From NCBI GenBank assembly GCA_964633225.1, contig CAZWFQ010000028.1:1-44782 (forward strand): a stretch of 44,782 nucleotides of DNA. The letters run 5' to 3'. Of this stretch, positions 30,901 through 38,821 are shown piece by piece (position 1 is the stretch's first letter; the number at the start of each line of letters is the position of its first letter). Under the pieces are notes generated by a model, which had not been told where the DNA came from, did no database searches, and saw nothing but the letters and a program-made list of their open reading frames with translations. This DNA comes from JAKQIM01 sp964633225. GTDB lineage: Bacteria; Chloroflexota; Anaerolineae; Anaerolineales; UBA4823. A program made the position numbers and the translations under genes.

Positions 30901-31527
30901 CAGGAAAGGATTGCTGTCCAGTTCTTCCCCAATCGTCGTTACATCACCGTGGCCCGAATAGATCTGCGTATCGTTCGGCAGGGTCAACACCTGGCTGCGC
31001 AGGCTGTTCATCAACGTGGCATAGTCGCCGCCATGCAGGTCGGTACGGCCAATGCTGCCAGCAAAGAGCACATCCCCCACAAAGGCCGCCTTCTCAGCCG
31101 CGCAATAAAACATCACATGCCCTGCGGTATGCCCTGGCACATGGCGCACCTCAAAGCTATACCCGCCCAGCCAAAGCACCTGCCCGTGCTCTAAGAGCAC
31201 ATCGGGGTCGGGGGCCTGCTCCACGTGCAAGCCAAAGAGGGAGGCACTGCCGCGCTCACGCCACAGCCCCAAGTCATTGGGGTGCAAAGCCAGCCTTGGC
31301 GCAGGCTGCAGCATGCGCAGAATGGCGGCTGCACCACCAATGTGATCGAAATGGGCATGCGTCACCCACACCTGCCCAAGATGCAAGCCGCGCTGCTCGA
31401 TCTCAGTTGCCAGGAATTCACCGCTCCAGGCCGGGTCAATGATGACCGCCTCGCCCGTCTCGGTATCACTCAACAGATAACTGTTGGTGATCACCGGTCC
31501 CAGCTTGAAAAATGTGACGCTTAACAT
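30895..31527 (-). CDS. Metallo-beta-lactamase-fold hydrolase (glyoxalase II-like)
   Basis: 210 residues from ATG 31527 (MLSVTFFKLGPVITNSYLL), with AGGA just upstream; the upstream extension overlaps the lipoprotein gene. Zinc ligands: THAHFDHIGG (HxHxDH), HVPGHTAGH, VGDVLFAGSIGRTDL (bridging Asp) and YSGHGDVTTIGEE (last His). The pattern and the ending NPFL match the YcbL/glyoxalase II-like group, which hydrolyse thioesters or other small substrates; actual substrate unknown. Starts one base after the lipoprotein stop, so likely the third gene of that operon. Confidence 0.9.
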   Translation of the reverse strand: MLSVTFFKLGPVITNSYLLSDTETGEAVIIDPAWSGEFLATEIEQRGLHLGQVWVTHAHFDHIGGAAAILRMLQPAPRLALHPNDLGLWRERGSASLFGLHVEQAPDPDVLLEHGQVLWLGGYSFEVRHVPGHTAGHVMFYCAAEKAAFVGDVLFAGSIGRTDLHGGDYATLMNSLRSQVLTLPNDTQIYSGHGDVTTIGEELDSNPFLT

Positions 31528-31528
31528 A

Positions 31529-32302
31529 TCATTCCTGCTTTCCAGGCGTTCCCTTTGAAACATGAACCTGCCCGCCCGCGCTGCGGCTCTGGATCATTTT
31601 TTTGGCCAGTTTCAGCAGATCATCTAAACCCAGCATCCCCCCAAAAAACAATCCCACCGCCCCCAGCCAGCGCGCAGGTGTACCGCCCAGCCCCAACAAA
31701 TTGACCGTCTCGATCTCGATCATTTGCGCCGAGAGCGGGCGCTCACTGGGCAACCCGCCATCCAGAGGTAAAAAACGAAGATACAGCCAGACCGTGCCGC
31801 GATAAACGCCGATATCATCTGAGCTGACGCTCCAATAATAGGTCACCGATTGCCCCGGCAGCAGGGGCTGGCTGATGACTTCAGCCGGCAACACTTCCAT
31901 GCCAGCCAGGTCCAGGCGCGCCTCTGCAAACACGCTGTGAGTGGCATACACATCGGGGATATAAACCGTCTCGCCGACGGTCTCATGGCCTTCCAGCTCT
32001 GCGGTAGGCGTGATGCCGCCCAGGTCATCCACCTCAAGCGTCAGGCGCACCAGGTCTGCATCGCCAGCCCGCAGACTCGGCGGCCATTCCAGCGTCAAGC
32101 GGCGCGCTTCCAAGATGGCAGGCGAGCCTACAGCCGGGGTGGCGGTTGCCGCGCCCTCAATGCCGCTCTGAACCTGGGTAGCCTCGGTGGTGGGGCGGTC
32201 TGGATTAACCGGGGTCGCCGCCGGGACCGCACAAGACGCCCCAAATAAGAGCAGGCAGGCTGCCAGAAACCAGTACCGGGGGTGTCGGGCCAGGTGCTTC
32301 AT
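31529..32302 (-). CDS. Putative lipoprotein of unknown function
   Basis: 257 residues. Signal peptide with lipobox: WFLAACLLLFGASC, Cys about residue 24. After a Thr/Pro linker comes a beta-rich domain (LTLEWPPSLRAGDADLVRLT) and a region SVTYYWSVSSDDIGVYRGTV that resembles an immunoglobulin-like or protein-export-associated fold. A hydrophobic stretch near the C-terminus (WLGAVGLFFGGMLGLDDLL, about 215-233) may insert into the membrane, unusual for a lipoprotein. Flanked by a small membrane protein and a metallo-hydrolase in the same operon. Function unknown. Confidence 0.7.
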   Translation of the reverse strand: MKHLARHPRYWFLAACLLLFGASCAVPAATPVNPDRPTTEATQVQSGIEGAATATPAVGSPAILEARRLTLEWPPSLRAGDADLVRLTLEVDDLGGITPTAELEGHETVGETVYIPDVYATHSVFAEARLDLAGMEVLPAEVISQPLLPGQSVTYYWSVSSDDIGVYRGTVWLYLRFLPLDGGLPSERPLSAQMIEIETVNLLGLGGTPARWLGAVGLFFGGMLGLDDLLKLAKKMIQSRSAGGQVHVSKGTPGKQE

Positions 32303-32310
32303 GGCAGCAT

Positions 32311-32490
32311 CTACACCAAAATACCCAGTCCGGGCAGCAGGCCCTCTGGGGTGGGGATTTGCATATCAGATGGGTTGAGCGGCAAGATCTGCACGGCAGC
32401 ACCAGCCGGCCACAACCCCCACACAAGCAAGATGATAGAGAGGATCACCAAGAGCACGGCAAACCAACGGCGGAGAGTTTTCATGGACAT
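32311..32490 (-). CDS. Small membrane protein
   Basis: 59 residues from ATG 32490 (or 57 from ATG 32484). One strongly hydrophobic segment, FAVLLVILSIILLVWGLWP, followed by a short tail with PLNPSDMQIPTPEGLLPGLG. A longer frame to 32556 is unlikely because it reads through the promoter. It ends 8 bases before the lipoprotein gene, so the two may work together at the membrane. No family recognised. Confidence 0.6.
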   Translation of the reverse strand: MSMKTLRRWFAVLLVILSIILLVWGLWPAGAAVQILPLNPSDMQIPTPEGLLPGLGILV

Positions 32491-32496
32491 AAAGCT

Positions 32497-32502
32497 ATTA
32501 TA
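32497..32502 (-). promoter_or_regulatory. -10 box of the small membrane protein/lipoprotein/hydrolase operon
   Basis: TATAAT on the - strand, 7 bases before the ATG at 32490, which suggests a leaderless message. A matching -35 is not evident. It faces away from the lyase promoter at 32542-32569. Confidence 0.5.
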
Positions 32503-32541
32503 TAACAAATGCGGGCAGGGGCACATGTGTTCAAATTTACC

Positions 32542-32569
32542 TTGCCATTTTTCCAATCCATGCTACACT
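32542..32569 (+). promoter_or_regulatory. Promoter of the lyase-gyrA operon
   Basis: TTGCCA (32542-32547) and TACACT (32564-32569) with a 16-base spacer and an extended -10 TGC immediately before the latter. Transcription would begin near 32576, right at AAGGAG (32577-32582), 13 bases ahead of the ATG. Confidence 0.7.
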
Positions 32570-32595
32570 AAAGCGCAAGGAGAACACTCGAACCT

Positions 32596-33972
32596 ATGGC
32601 CATCTACCCCCCAGAACCCTTCCGTATCAAGACCGTTGAAGCGATCCGGCTGATCTCACCCCAGGCCCGCCTGGAGGCCCTGCGCCAGGCAGGCTACAAT
32701 CTATTTGCCTTGAAAGCCGAGGATGTATTCATTGATATGCTGACCGATTCGGGCACAGGCGCCATGAGTCAAGAACAGTGGGCTGCCATCATGCGTGGCG
32801 ACGAATCCTATGCTGGGGCGCGCTCGTATTACCGCCTGGCCGAATCCATGCAGAAGATCTTCGGTTTCAAGCATTTCATCCCCACCCACCAGGGCCGCGC
32901 CGCCGAGAACATCTTGTGTGCCATGCTGATGGGGGCTGGTAAATACGTGCCATCCAACATGCACTTCGACACCACCGACGCCAACATCCGGGCGCGCGGC
33001 GGCCAACCGGTGAACCTGGTTTGCGAGGCGGCATCTGACCCCACCAACCGCGACCCCTTCAAAGGCAACATGGATCTCGAGAAGCTGCGCAGCTTCATCC
33101 AGAAGACCGGCGTGGAAAATATTCCCCTTGGCATGATCACCATCACCAACAATGCCGGCGGCGGACAGCCTGTTTCGATGGCCAATCTAAAAGCGGTGGC
33201 TGCCATTTACCGTGAATTCGGCATTCCTTTCTTTATCGACGCCTGCCGCTATGCTGAGAATGCTTATTTCATCAAGTTACGCGAGCCGGGCTACGAAAAC
33301 AAGAGCACCTTAGAAATTGCCAACGAGATCTTTGCCCTGGCCGATGGTGCCACAATGAGCGCCAAGAAAGATGCCATCGTCAACATCGGCGGATTCCTAG
33401 CCATGAACGATGCTGACCTGTACCAGCGTGCCTGCAACGAGCTGATCTTGCGCGAGGGCTTCCCCACTTATGGCGGCCTGGCTGGGCGCGATCTGGATGC
33501 CCTGGCCACTGGACTGTGGGAAGGCCTGGATGAAGATTACCTGGCCTACCGCCTGGGGCAGACCGCCTACCTGGGCCAGCGTCTGCTGGAGCTGGGCATT
33601 CCCATCGTCGAACCGCCAGGCGGGCACGCCATCTATATTGATGCCGGACGCCTGCTGCCGCACATCCCCCAGGGCCACTTTCCCGGGCAGGCATTGGCCG
33701 TCGAACTGTACCTGGAGGGCGGCATACGCGGGGTAGAGATCGGCTCGGTGATGTTCGCATCACCCCACCCCCAGACGGGTGATATGATCTATCCCAAGCT
33801 GGAATTGGTGCGCCTGGCCATTCCTCGCCGGGTGTATACGCAAAGTCATATGGATTACGTGGCAGAGACCACCGCTAAGATCAAAGAGCGCCGGCAGGCA
33901 ATCGGGGGCTACAAATTCACCTACGCCCCCCAACTGCTGCGCCATTTTACGGCCCGTTTCGAGCCGCTGTAG
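32596..33972 (+). CDS. Tyrosine phenol-lyase/tryptophanase-family beta-eliminating lyase
   Basis: 458 residues, PLP-dependent, of the family that splits aromatic amino acids to pyruvate, ammonia and a ring product. It tracks tyrosine phenol-lyase end to end: PPEPFRIKTVEAIRLI at the start, LTDSGTGAMSQEQWAAIMRG, FKHFIPTHQGRAAENIL, FIDACRYAENAYFIK, TMSAKKDAIVNIGGF with the PLP Lys (258 by homology), YGGLAGRDLDALA, RLAIPRRVYTQSHMD and the ending LRHFTARFEPL. Length equals tyrosine phenol-lyase (456). The loop near residue 390 (FASPHPQTG) lacks the Gly-Arg found in both known enzymes, so substrate is uncertain. 13 bases upstream of the gyrase gene in one operon. Confidence 0.88.
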   Translation: MAIYPPEPFRIKTVEAIRLISPQARLEALRQAGYNLFALKAEDVFIDMLTDSGTGAMSQEQWAAIMRGDESYAGARSYYRLAESMQKIFGFKHFIPTHQGRAAENILCAMLMGAGKYVPSNMHFDTTDANIRARGGQPVNLVCEAASDPTNRDPFKGNMDLEKLRSFIQKTGVENIPLGMITITNNAGGGQPVSMANLKAVAAIYREFGIPFFIDACRYAENAYFIKLREPGYENKSTLEIANEIFALADGATMSAKKDAIVNIGGFLAMNDADLYQRACNELILREGFPTYGGLAGRDLDALATGLWEGLDEDYLAYRLGQTAYLGQRLLELGIPIVEPPGGHAIYIDAGRLLPHIPQGHFPGQALAVELYLEGGIRGVEIGSVMFASPHPQTGDMIYPKLELVRLAIPRRVYTQSHMDYVAETTAKIKERRQAIGGYKFTYAPQLLRHFTARFEPL

Positions 33973-33985
33973 GAGTTCATTCATT

Positions 33986-36900
33986 ATGGAAGTTGGCCTG
34001 GTTCGTTCTGTAGATATTGATCAAGAGATGCAGCAAGCCTATCTCGATTACGCCATGAGCGTGATCGTGGCCCGCGCCTTGCCCGATGCGCGCGATGGGC
34101 TCAAGCCCGTCCACCGGCGCATCCTGTATGCCATGTTCGATATGGGCATGCGGCCCGAAGCAGAATTCAAGAAGTCGGCCCGCATCGTGGGTGAAGTGCT
34201 GGGTAAGTATCACCCCCACGGCGATATGGCCGTGTATGAAGCCATGGCCCGCATGGCACAAGACTTCTCGATGCGCGTGATGCTGGTAGATGGGCAAGGC
34301 AACTTTGGCAGCGTAGATGGCGACCCCCCGGCCGCCATGCGCTACACCGAAGCCCGCCTGGCGGCCCCAGCCATGGAAATGCTGTCTGATATCCGTAAAG
34401 AAACGGTCAACTTCTCCAACAACTTTGACGGCAGCCTGACTGAACCCGATGTGCTGCCTGCCGCGGTCCCCAACCTGCTGGTCAACGGGGCCACAGGCAT
34501 CGCAGTGGGCATGTCCACCAATATACCACCCCATAACCTGGCAGAAGTGGTGGGCGCGCTGGTTTACATGCTGGAAAATTGGGATAAGATCGACGATATC
34601 AACGTCGAGAACTTGATGCGCTTCATCCAAGGGCCCGATTTCCCCACCGGCGGCCTGATCGTGCAGGGGGATGGCGAAGACGAGCTAAAAGCCGCCTACG
34701 GTACCGGGCGTGGAAAGATCGTGGTGCAGGCCAACGCCCATATTGAAGAGATCAGCCGCGGCCGCACACGCATCATCGTCACCGAGCTGCCCTATATGAC
34801 CAACAAATCCTCGCTGATCGAGCGCATTGCCGAGCTGGCACGCGAGGAACGCATCGAAGGCATCGCAGACCTGCGCGACGAATCGGATCGCCACGGCCTG
34901 CGCATCGTCATCGAACTGAGCAAGACCGCTGAGCCGGAAAAGGTGCTGCAAGACCTGTATAAGAACACCCCCATGCGCTCAACCTTCGGCATTATTATGC
35001 TGGCACTGGTGAACGGCGAGCCGCGCATGCTCTCGCTCAAGCAAGCACTGCACGTTTACCTCAATCACCGCCTGGAAGTGGTGCAGCGACGGGCTGAGTT
35101 TGAACTTAAAAAGGCCCGCCAGCGAGCTCATATTCTTGAAGGACTGCGCACTGCCATCAAATATTTGGATGAGGTGATCGAGCTGATCCGCAAGGCTCCC
35201 GATGCCGATGTGGCTCGCGAGCGCCTGATGAAACGCTTCAAGCTCAGTGATGTGCAGGCGCAGGCCATTTTAGACATGCAGCTCCGCCGCCTGGCAGCGC
35301 TGGAGCGCAAAAAGATTGATGACGAATACAAAGAACTGCAAGCGCAGATCAAAGAATTGGAAGCCCTGCTGCATTCGCCTGCTAAGATGCGCCAGACAGT
35401 GGCAGATGAGCTGCGCCTGGTGAAAGAGACGTACGGCGATCGACGCCGCACGCAAATTGCACGCCGCGGGGCAGGCGCAAATGCCAACACCTCCATTCTG
35501 ACCACCTCTGACTTGCTGCCCGAGCGCACCGTGTGGGTGGTCGCCACGGCCGACGGCCTGGTCTCACGCACACAAGACGAGAAGCCGCCCCGCCTGAGCG
35601 GTACCACGGCGCCATCCTTCTTGCTGCAAGCCAACACGCGCGACACCTTGTTCCTGGTAGCCGAGAGCGGCGAGGCTGCCGGCATCCCATTACACTCCCT
35701 GCCTGAAGCAGAAAGCTCACAAGACGGCACCCCCCTGCACAAAGTTTCATCATTGGGCGAGGGGGAAAAGTTGGCGGCGCTTTTTACCCTGCCGCAGCGG
35801 GATGACCGGGCCGAAGGCTGCTTCGTCTTCACCACCACCCGCCAGGGCCTGGTCAAAAAGACCCCCTTGGAAGAGATGCCCGGCGCCACCGGGCGGCCTT
35901 TCCCACTGGCCAAGATCAACGATGGCGACCGGTTGGGCTGGGTGCGCCTGACCAACGGCAAAGATGAGGTGCTGCTGGTGACCGCCGATGGCATGGCCAT
36001 CCGCTTCAGCGAAGAGGACGTGCGCCCCATGGGCCTGGTAGCCGCCGGGGTGGGAGGCATCAAGCTGGGGGCACGCGACGAGATCGTCGGCATGGAGCTG
36101 ATTCCCAAGCGCGGCGAGGTGCTGTTGGTGGCATCAGATGGCAAGGCCAAGCGCGTGCCAGCCGAACAGTTCCCCCAGCAGGGCCGTTATGGGCAGGGCG
36201 TAATTGCCTGGAAACTACCGCGCACCACCCAGTTGGTGGGCATGGCAGCCGGCAAGGGCAATGCCCGCGTAACCCTACTGCTGGATAAGCTAGCCCCCAA
36301 GGCCATGCGCCTGGATGAGGCCCCGCTGCAAACGCGGGCCGCCTCTGGCAAGCCGGTCATCGAGCTAAAGACGGCCTTCCAGGTGTTAGGGCTCTCCATC
36401 CCTACCGAAGCACTGCGCCCGCTTAACGAAGCAGCCCGCAAGGCTGCCGCAGCAGTGCCCGCGCCTGTTTTCGAGGAAGATGAAAAGCCCATTAAGGCGC
36501 CCGAGCCCGTTCAGCAGCTCAGCCTGGGGTTGAATGGGGCTAAGGCTGGTGCGGTGGAAAAAGAACCGCCCGCCAAAGAAACGCCGAAAGCCAAGGCGGC
36601 AGCCAAGAAACCTGCCGCAGCCAAAACTGCCGCGAAGAAGCCAACCGCAGCAACCAAGCCCACGGCCAAAAAGCCGGCGGCGAAGAAGCCGGTGGTCAAG
36701 AACACCGCTGCCGTAAAAGCTCCCGCGGCGGCGGCTAAAAAGACGACTGTCAAGAAAACTGCGGCCAGCAAAACCACCACGGCCGCTAAGGCAACCACCA
36801 CGGCCAAAAAGCCAGCCGCCAAGAAGCCCACTGCTACAACCAAGAAGCCAGCGGCTAAGAAAACCACCGCTGCCGTAAAAGCTCCCGCGGCGGCGGCTAA

Positions 36901-37054
36901 AAAGACGGTTGTCAAGAAAACTGCGACCAGCAAAACCACTACGGCCGCTAAGGCAACCACCACGGCCAAAAAGCCAGCCGCCAAGAAGCCTACCACTACA
37001 GCCAAGAAGCCAGCGGCTAAGAAAACCACCGCCGTCAAGAAAACAAAACCCTAG
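33986..37054 (+). CDS. gyrA: DNA gyrase/topoisomerase IV subunit A with histone H1-like tail
   Basis: Breakage-reunion subunit of a type IIA topoisomerase. 1022 residues, about 200 more than usual. N-terminal domain: ALPDARDGLKPVHRRILY, GKYHPHGDMAVYEAMARM, and the catalytic Tyr120 in AAMRYTEARL; tower and coiled-coil domains follow, then a beta-pinwheel C-terminal domain from about residue 505. No GyrA box of the QRRGGKG type is visible; the first blade reads KPPRLSGTTAPS there. From about residue 851 the protein is Lys/Ala/Thr/Pro-only, with KKPAAKK repeats like histone H1 or HU tails. GyrA is preferred to ParC from the N-terminal wording, but the missing box leaves doubt. Positions matching E. 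coli Ser83 and Asp87 are Met81 and Glu85. Confidence 0.93.
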   Translation: MEVGLVRSVDIDQEMQQAYLDYAMSVIVARALPDARDGLKPVHRRILYAMFDMGMRPEAEFKKSARIVGEVLGKYHPHGDMAVYEAMARMAQDFSMRVMLVDGQGNFGSVDGDPPAAMRYTEARLAAPAMEMLSDIRKETVNFSNNFDGSLTEPDVLPAAVPNLLVNGATGIAVGMSTNIPPHNLAEVVGALVYMLENWDKIDDINVENLMRFIQGPDFPTGGLIVQGDGEDELKAAYGTGRGKIVVQANAHIEEISRGRTRIIVTELPYMTNKSSLIERIAELAREERIEGIADLRDESDRHGLRIVIELSKTAEPEKVLQDLYKNTPMRSTFGIIMLALVNGEPRMLSLKQALHVYLNHRLEVVQRRAEFELKKARQRAHILEGLRTAIKYLDEVIELIRKAPDADVARERLMKRFKLSDVQAQAILDMQLRRLAALERKKIDDEYKELQAQIKELEALLHSPAKMRQTVADELRLVKETYGDRRRTQIARRGAGANANTSILTTSDLLPERTVWVVATADGLVSRTQDEKPPRLSGTTAPSFLLQANTRDTLFLVAESGEAAGIPLHSLPEAESSQDGTPLHKVSSLGEGEKLAALFTLPQRDDRAEGCFVFTTTRQGLVKKTPLEEMPGATGRPFPLAKINDGDRLGWVRLTNGKDEVLLVTADGMAIRFSEEDVRPMGLVAAGVGGIKLGARDEIVGMELIPKRGEVLLVASDGKAKRVPAEQFPQQGRYGQGVIAWKLPRTTQLVGMAAGKGNARVTLLLDKLAPKAMRLDEAPLQTRAASGKPVIELKTAFQVLGLSIPTEALRPLNEAARKAAAAVPAPVFEEDEKPIKAPEPVQQLSLGLNGAKAGAVEKEPPAKETPKAKAAAKKPAAAKTAAKKPTAATKPTAKKPAAKKPVVKNTAAVKAPAAAAKKTTVKKTAASKTTTAAKATTTAKKPAAKKPTATTKKPAAKKTTAAVKAPAAAAKKTVVKKTATSKTTTAAKATTTAKKPAAKKPTTTAKKPAAKKTTAVKKTKP
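36704..37027 (+). repeat. Two tandem 162-bp repeats encoding the H1-like tail
   Basis: Copy 1 is 36704-36865 and copy 2 36866-37027, both beginning ACCGCTGCCGTAAAAGCTCC and nearly identical with a few substitutions. Each encodes 54 residues (VKAPAAAAKKT...), so the duplication keeps frame. Within each copy are shorter AAKK/KKPAAKK units. Confidence 0.9.
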
Positions 37055-37073
37055 TTCAACGCATCATCACCAT

Positions 37074-37110
37074 AAAAAACAATGACCCTCTCATGGGGTC
37101 ATTGTTTTTT
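37074..37110. terminator. Bidirectional terminator after gyrA
   Basis: AAAAAACAATGACCC pairs with GGGTCATTGTTTTTT over a 7-base loop, giving T runs both ways. It ends gyrA (+) and the deoxynucleoside kinase (-), whose stop codon lies in the loop. Confidence 0.88.
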
Positions 37111-37699
37111 TAAGTACCATCTCCAACTGGGCCAGGCCGGCTGCAAACCCCGGGTCGTCCTGGGCTGCATCCAGGCGCAGCACAGGCGGCGAGGGCAACG
37201 GCGACAACCACTCTGCCAGCAAGGCATCCAGAGCAGCCAGGTCATCCAGCGCGGTGATCTCCAGCGGGCGGCCGCGGCGTTGGTAGCGAGCAGCAATAAT
37301 ATCTAAAGGCGCCTGCAGCCATACCAGCAACTCGGGGGGTGGCAAAGCCAGGCGTAGCTGTCCGTACAGCCGCTCGCAAAGGCGGTACTCGTCCTCGCCC
37401 AGGTACCCTTTGCGGTAAAAAAGCTGCGTAAAAAGATGAAAGTCCAGGTCCAGTCCCCCATCCTGCACACCTCCCTGCGGTTGGCTGCGCAGATGGCGCT
37501 CCTGCTCAGCCCGCAGCAGCAGGTAATCCACCTGGTTAGCCAAAGCGTAGCGCCGGTCAGCCGCAAAACGGGCCTGGAAGGGACGCTCAGCATGCTGCTC
37601 TACCCCCAAAGCCAGGCCAAAACGCTGGCTCACCAGGCGCGCCAGGGTGGTCTTGCCCACCCCCGCGTTACCTACAATAGCGACCAGGCGGCCCATCAT
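37091..37699 (-). CDS. Deoxynucleoside kinase
   Basis: 202 residues. P-loop AIVGNAGVGKTTLARLV (about 7-23), then the kinase-family substrate region DFHLFTQLFYRKGYL, LLVWLQAPLDIIAARYQRRGR with the basic lid, and a variable C-terminus. This matches the deoxyguanosine/deoxyadenosine kinase family, which salvages deoxynucleosides to monophosphates. Which base it prefers is not clear. ATG 37699 overlaps the deacetylase stop (ATGA). A nucleotide-salvage enzyme at the end of an envelope operon may simply be carried along by coupling. Confidence 0.85.
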   Translation of the reverse strand: MMGRLVAIVGNAGVGKTTLARLVSQRFGLALGVEQHAERPFQARFAADRRYALANQVDYLLLRAEQERHLRSQPQGGVQDGGLDLDFHLFTQLFYRKGYLGEDEYRLCERLYGQLRLALPPPELLVWLQAPLDIIAARYQRRGRPLEITALDDLAALDALLAEWLSPLPSPPVLRLDAAQDDPGFAAGLAQLEMVLKKTMTP

Positions 37700-38793
37700 T
37701 CTCCTGGGCAGTACTGCTCGTACCAGCCTGCCTCAAGCTGGCGGTTGGCCTCGGCAAACGCGGCTGCCTGCTCACTGACCTTAACCGCCTCATCCAGGTT
37801 CACATTGACCGAGTTAGACCAGGCGCGTGGCAAAAGCATCAACGGATCTCCAACCACTTGCTCTTCAGGTCCCTGTGGGATCCAATTGAACAGAACCGGC
37901 CCTCGCGAATAAGCCGTAAAGCCAAGCTGGTAGCCGCCCTGGCGCGCCACCTGCACCGAAAGGGCTGTGAAATTTCCGCCCGGCCAGATGAAAGCCAGCG
38001 GCCGCTGGCCAAAACGCTCTTCCAGCACCGTGGTGGAATTCCAGATCTCGTTCTGGATATCCGCTTCGCTGGTCTCAGGCAACACATACAACTGCCCCGT
38101 ATACCCGTGCGACTGCACATCCAGCCGCCCACGGGCAAACAGGCGATCCATCCATTCCCAGGCCCACTTGAAGCTGTTTGGGTCGGCAATGTAAGCCGGT
38201 GTGACGGTCCAATCGTTAGCCTCCAACACCGGCATGAAGTGTTCTTCCAACACACCGGGGCGGCGGTCATCCACGATCAGGATCATCGAGCGCTCTGGAA
38301 TAGCGGCATTGTTATACAAGAAGTCAATCAACTGGGCCGTGGTAATGGTCTCAAAGCCCAGGTACTGGGCATAACGAACAAAACCCTGGAACTCTTCCAT
38401 GGAGATTTCCTTAGGGTCGGTAATCTTGGTGCCCGGTTGGACAATGCTGTGGAACATCACCGGCACCACCACTGTGCCCGGCGAACTGCTGCCCTCTGCC
38501 CAGCGCAGGCGCAGGTATTGGCAGGTATCGGCAATATACGCCGATGCCACGACCCCCGGCCTGAGCGCAGGCGAGGCAAAGGGCACTAAGGGTATGGGCG
38601 TGAGGGTGGGGGCCGGTGTGAGGGTGATAGTCGGCGAGGCCGTCTGGCTGGGCCGCAAGGTGACGGTGGGGCTGGCGGTAGGCGTGCTGCTGGGAGGCAG
38701 CGGGCTTAAGGTAGCCGAAGGCATCGGCGTCTGCGGCGGGGCAGTCAGCGTTGGCACATCAGGCAAAGACCGCCCTGTGCAGCCAATCAGCAC
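37696..38793 (-). CDS. Polysaccharide deacetylase-family lipoprotein
   Basis: 365 residues as read from GTG 38793, but the frame is open upstream to a TGA near 38870 and encodes a lipoprotein signal peptide (RLRSSRLLPLFLLLVLIGC), so the true start is earlier, possibly a rare ATT at 38848-38850 or CTG 38812-38814. After the Cys a long Thr/Pro/Ser linker precedes a NodB-type fold: VVPVMFHSI, ILIVDDRRPG, VQSHGYTG and FIWPGGNFTAL. The metal-site wording differs from the usual TFDDG and WPYG. Likely acts on a cell-surface polymer such as peptidoglycan. Overlaps the upstream TIM-barrel gene if the longer start is used. Confidence 0.78.
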   Translation of the reverse strand: MLIGCTGRSLPDVPTLTAPPQTPMPSATLSPLPPSSTPTASPTVTLRPSQTASPTITLTPAPTLTPIPLVPFASPALRPGVVASAYIADTCQYLRLRWAEGSSSPGTVVVPVMFHSIVQPGTKITDPKEISMEEFQGFVRYAQYLGFETITTAQLIDFLYNNAAIPERSMILIVDDRRPGVLEEHFMPVLEANDWTVTPAYIADPNSFKWAWEWMDRLFARGRLDVQSHGYTGQLYVLPETSEADIQNEIWNSTTVLEERFGQRPLAFIWPGGNFTALSVQVARQGGYQLGFTAYSRGPVLFNWIPQGPEEQVVGDPLMLLPRAWSNSVNVNLDEAVKVSEQAAAFAEANRQLEAGWYEQYCPGE

Positions 38794-38821
38794 CAGTAAG
38801 AGAAATAAGGGCAGCAGCCGG

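Noticed and set aside
36511..37038. 175-codon - strand ORF resembling a hydrophobic Ala/Val/Phe membrane protein
   Set aside because: It is the reverse reading of the Lys/Ala repeats of the gyrase tail; the apparent membrane segments arise from reverse-complemented AAG/GCC codons.
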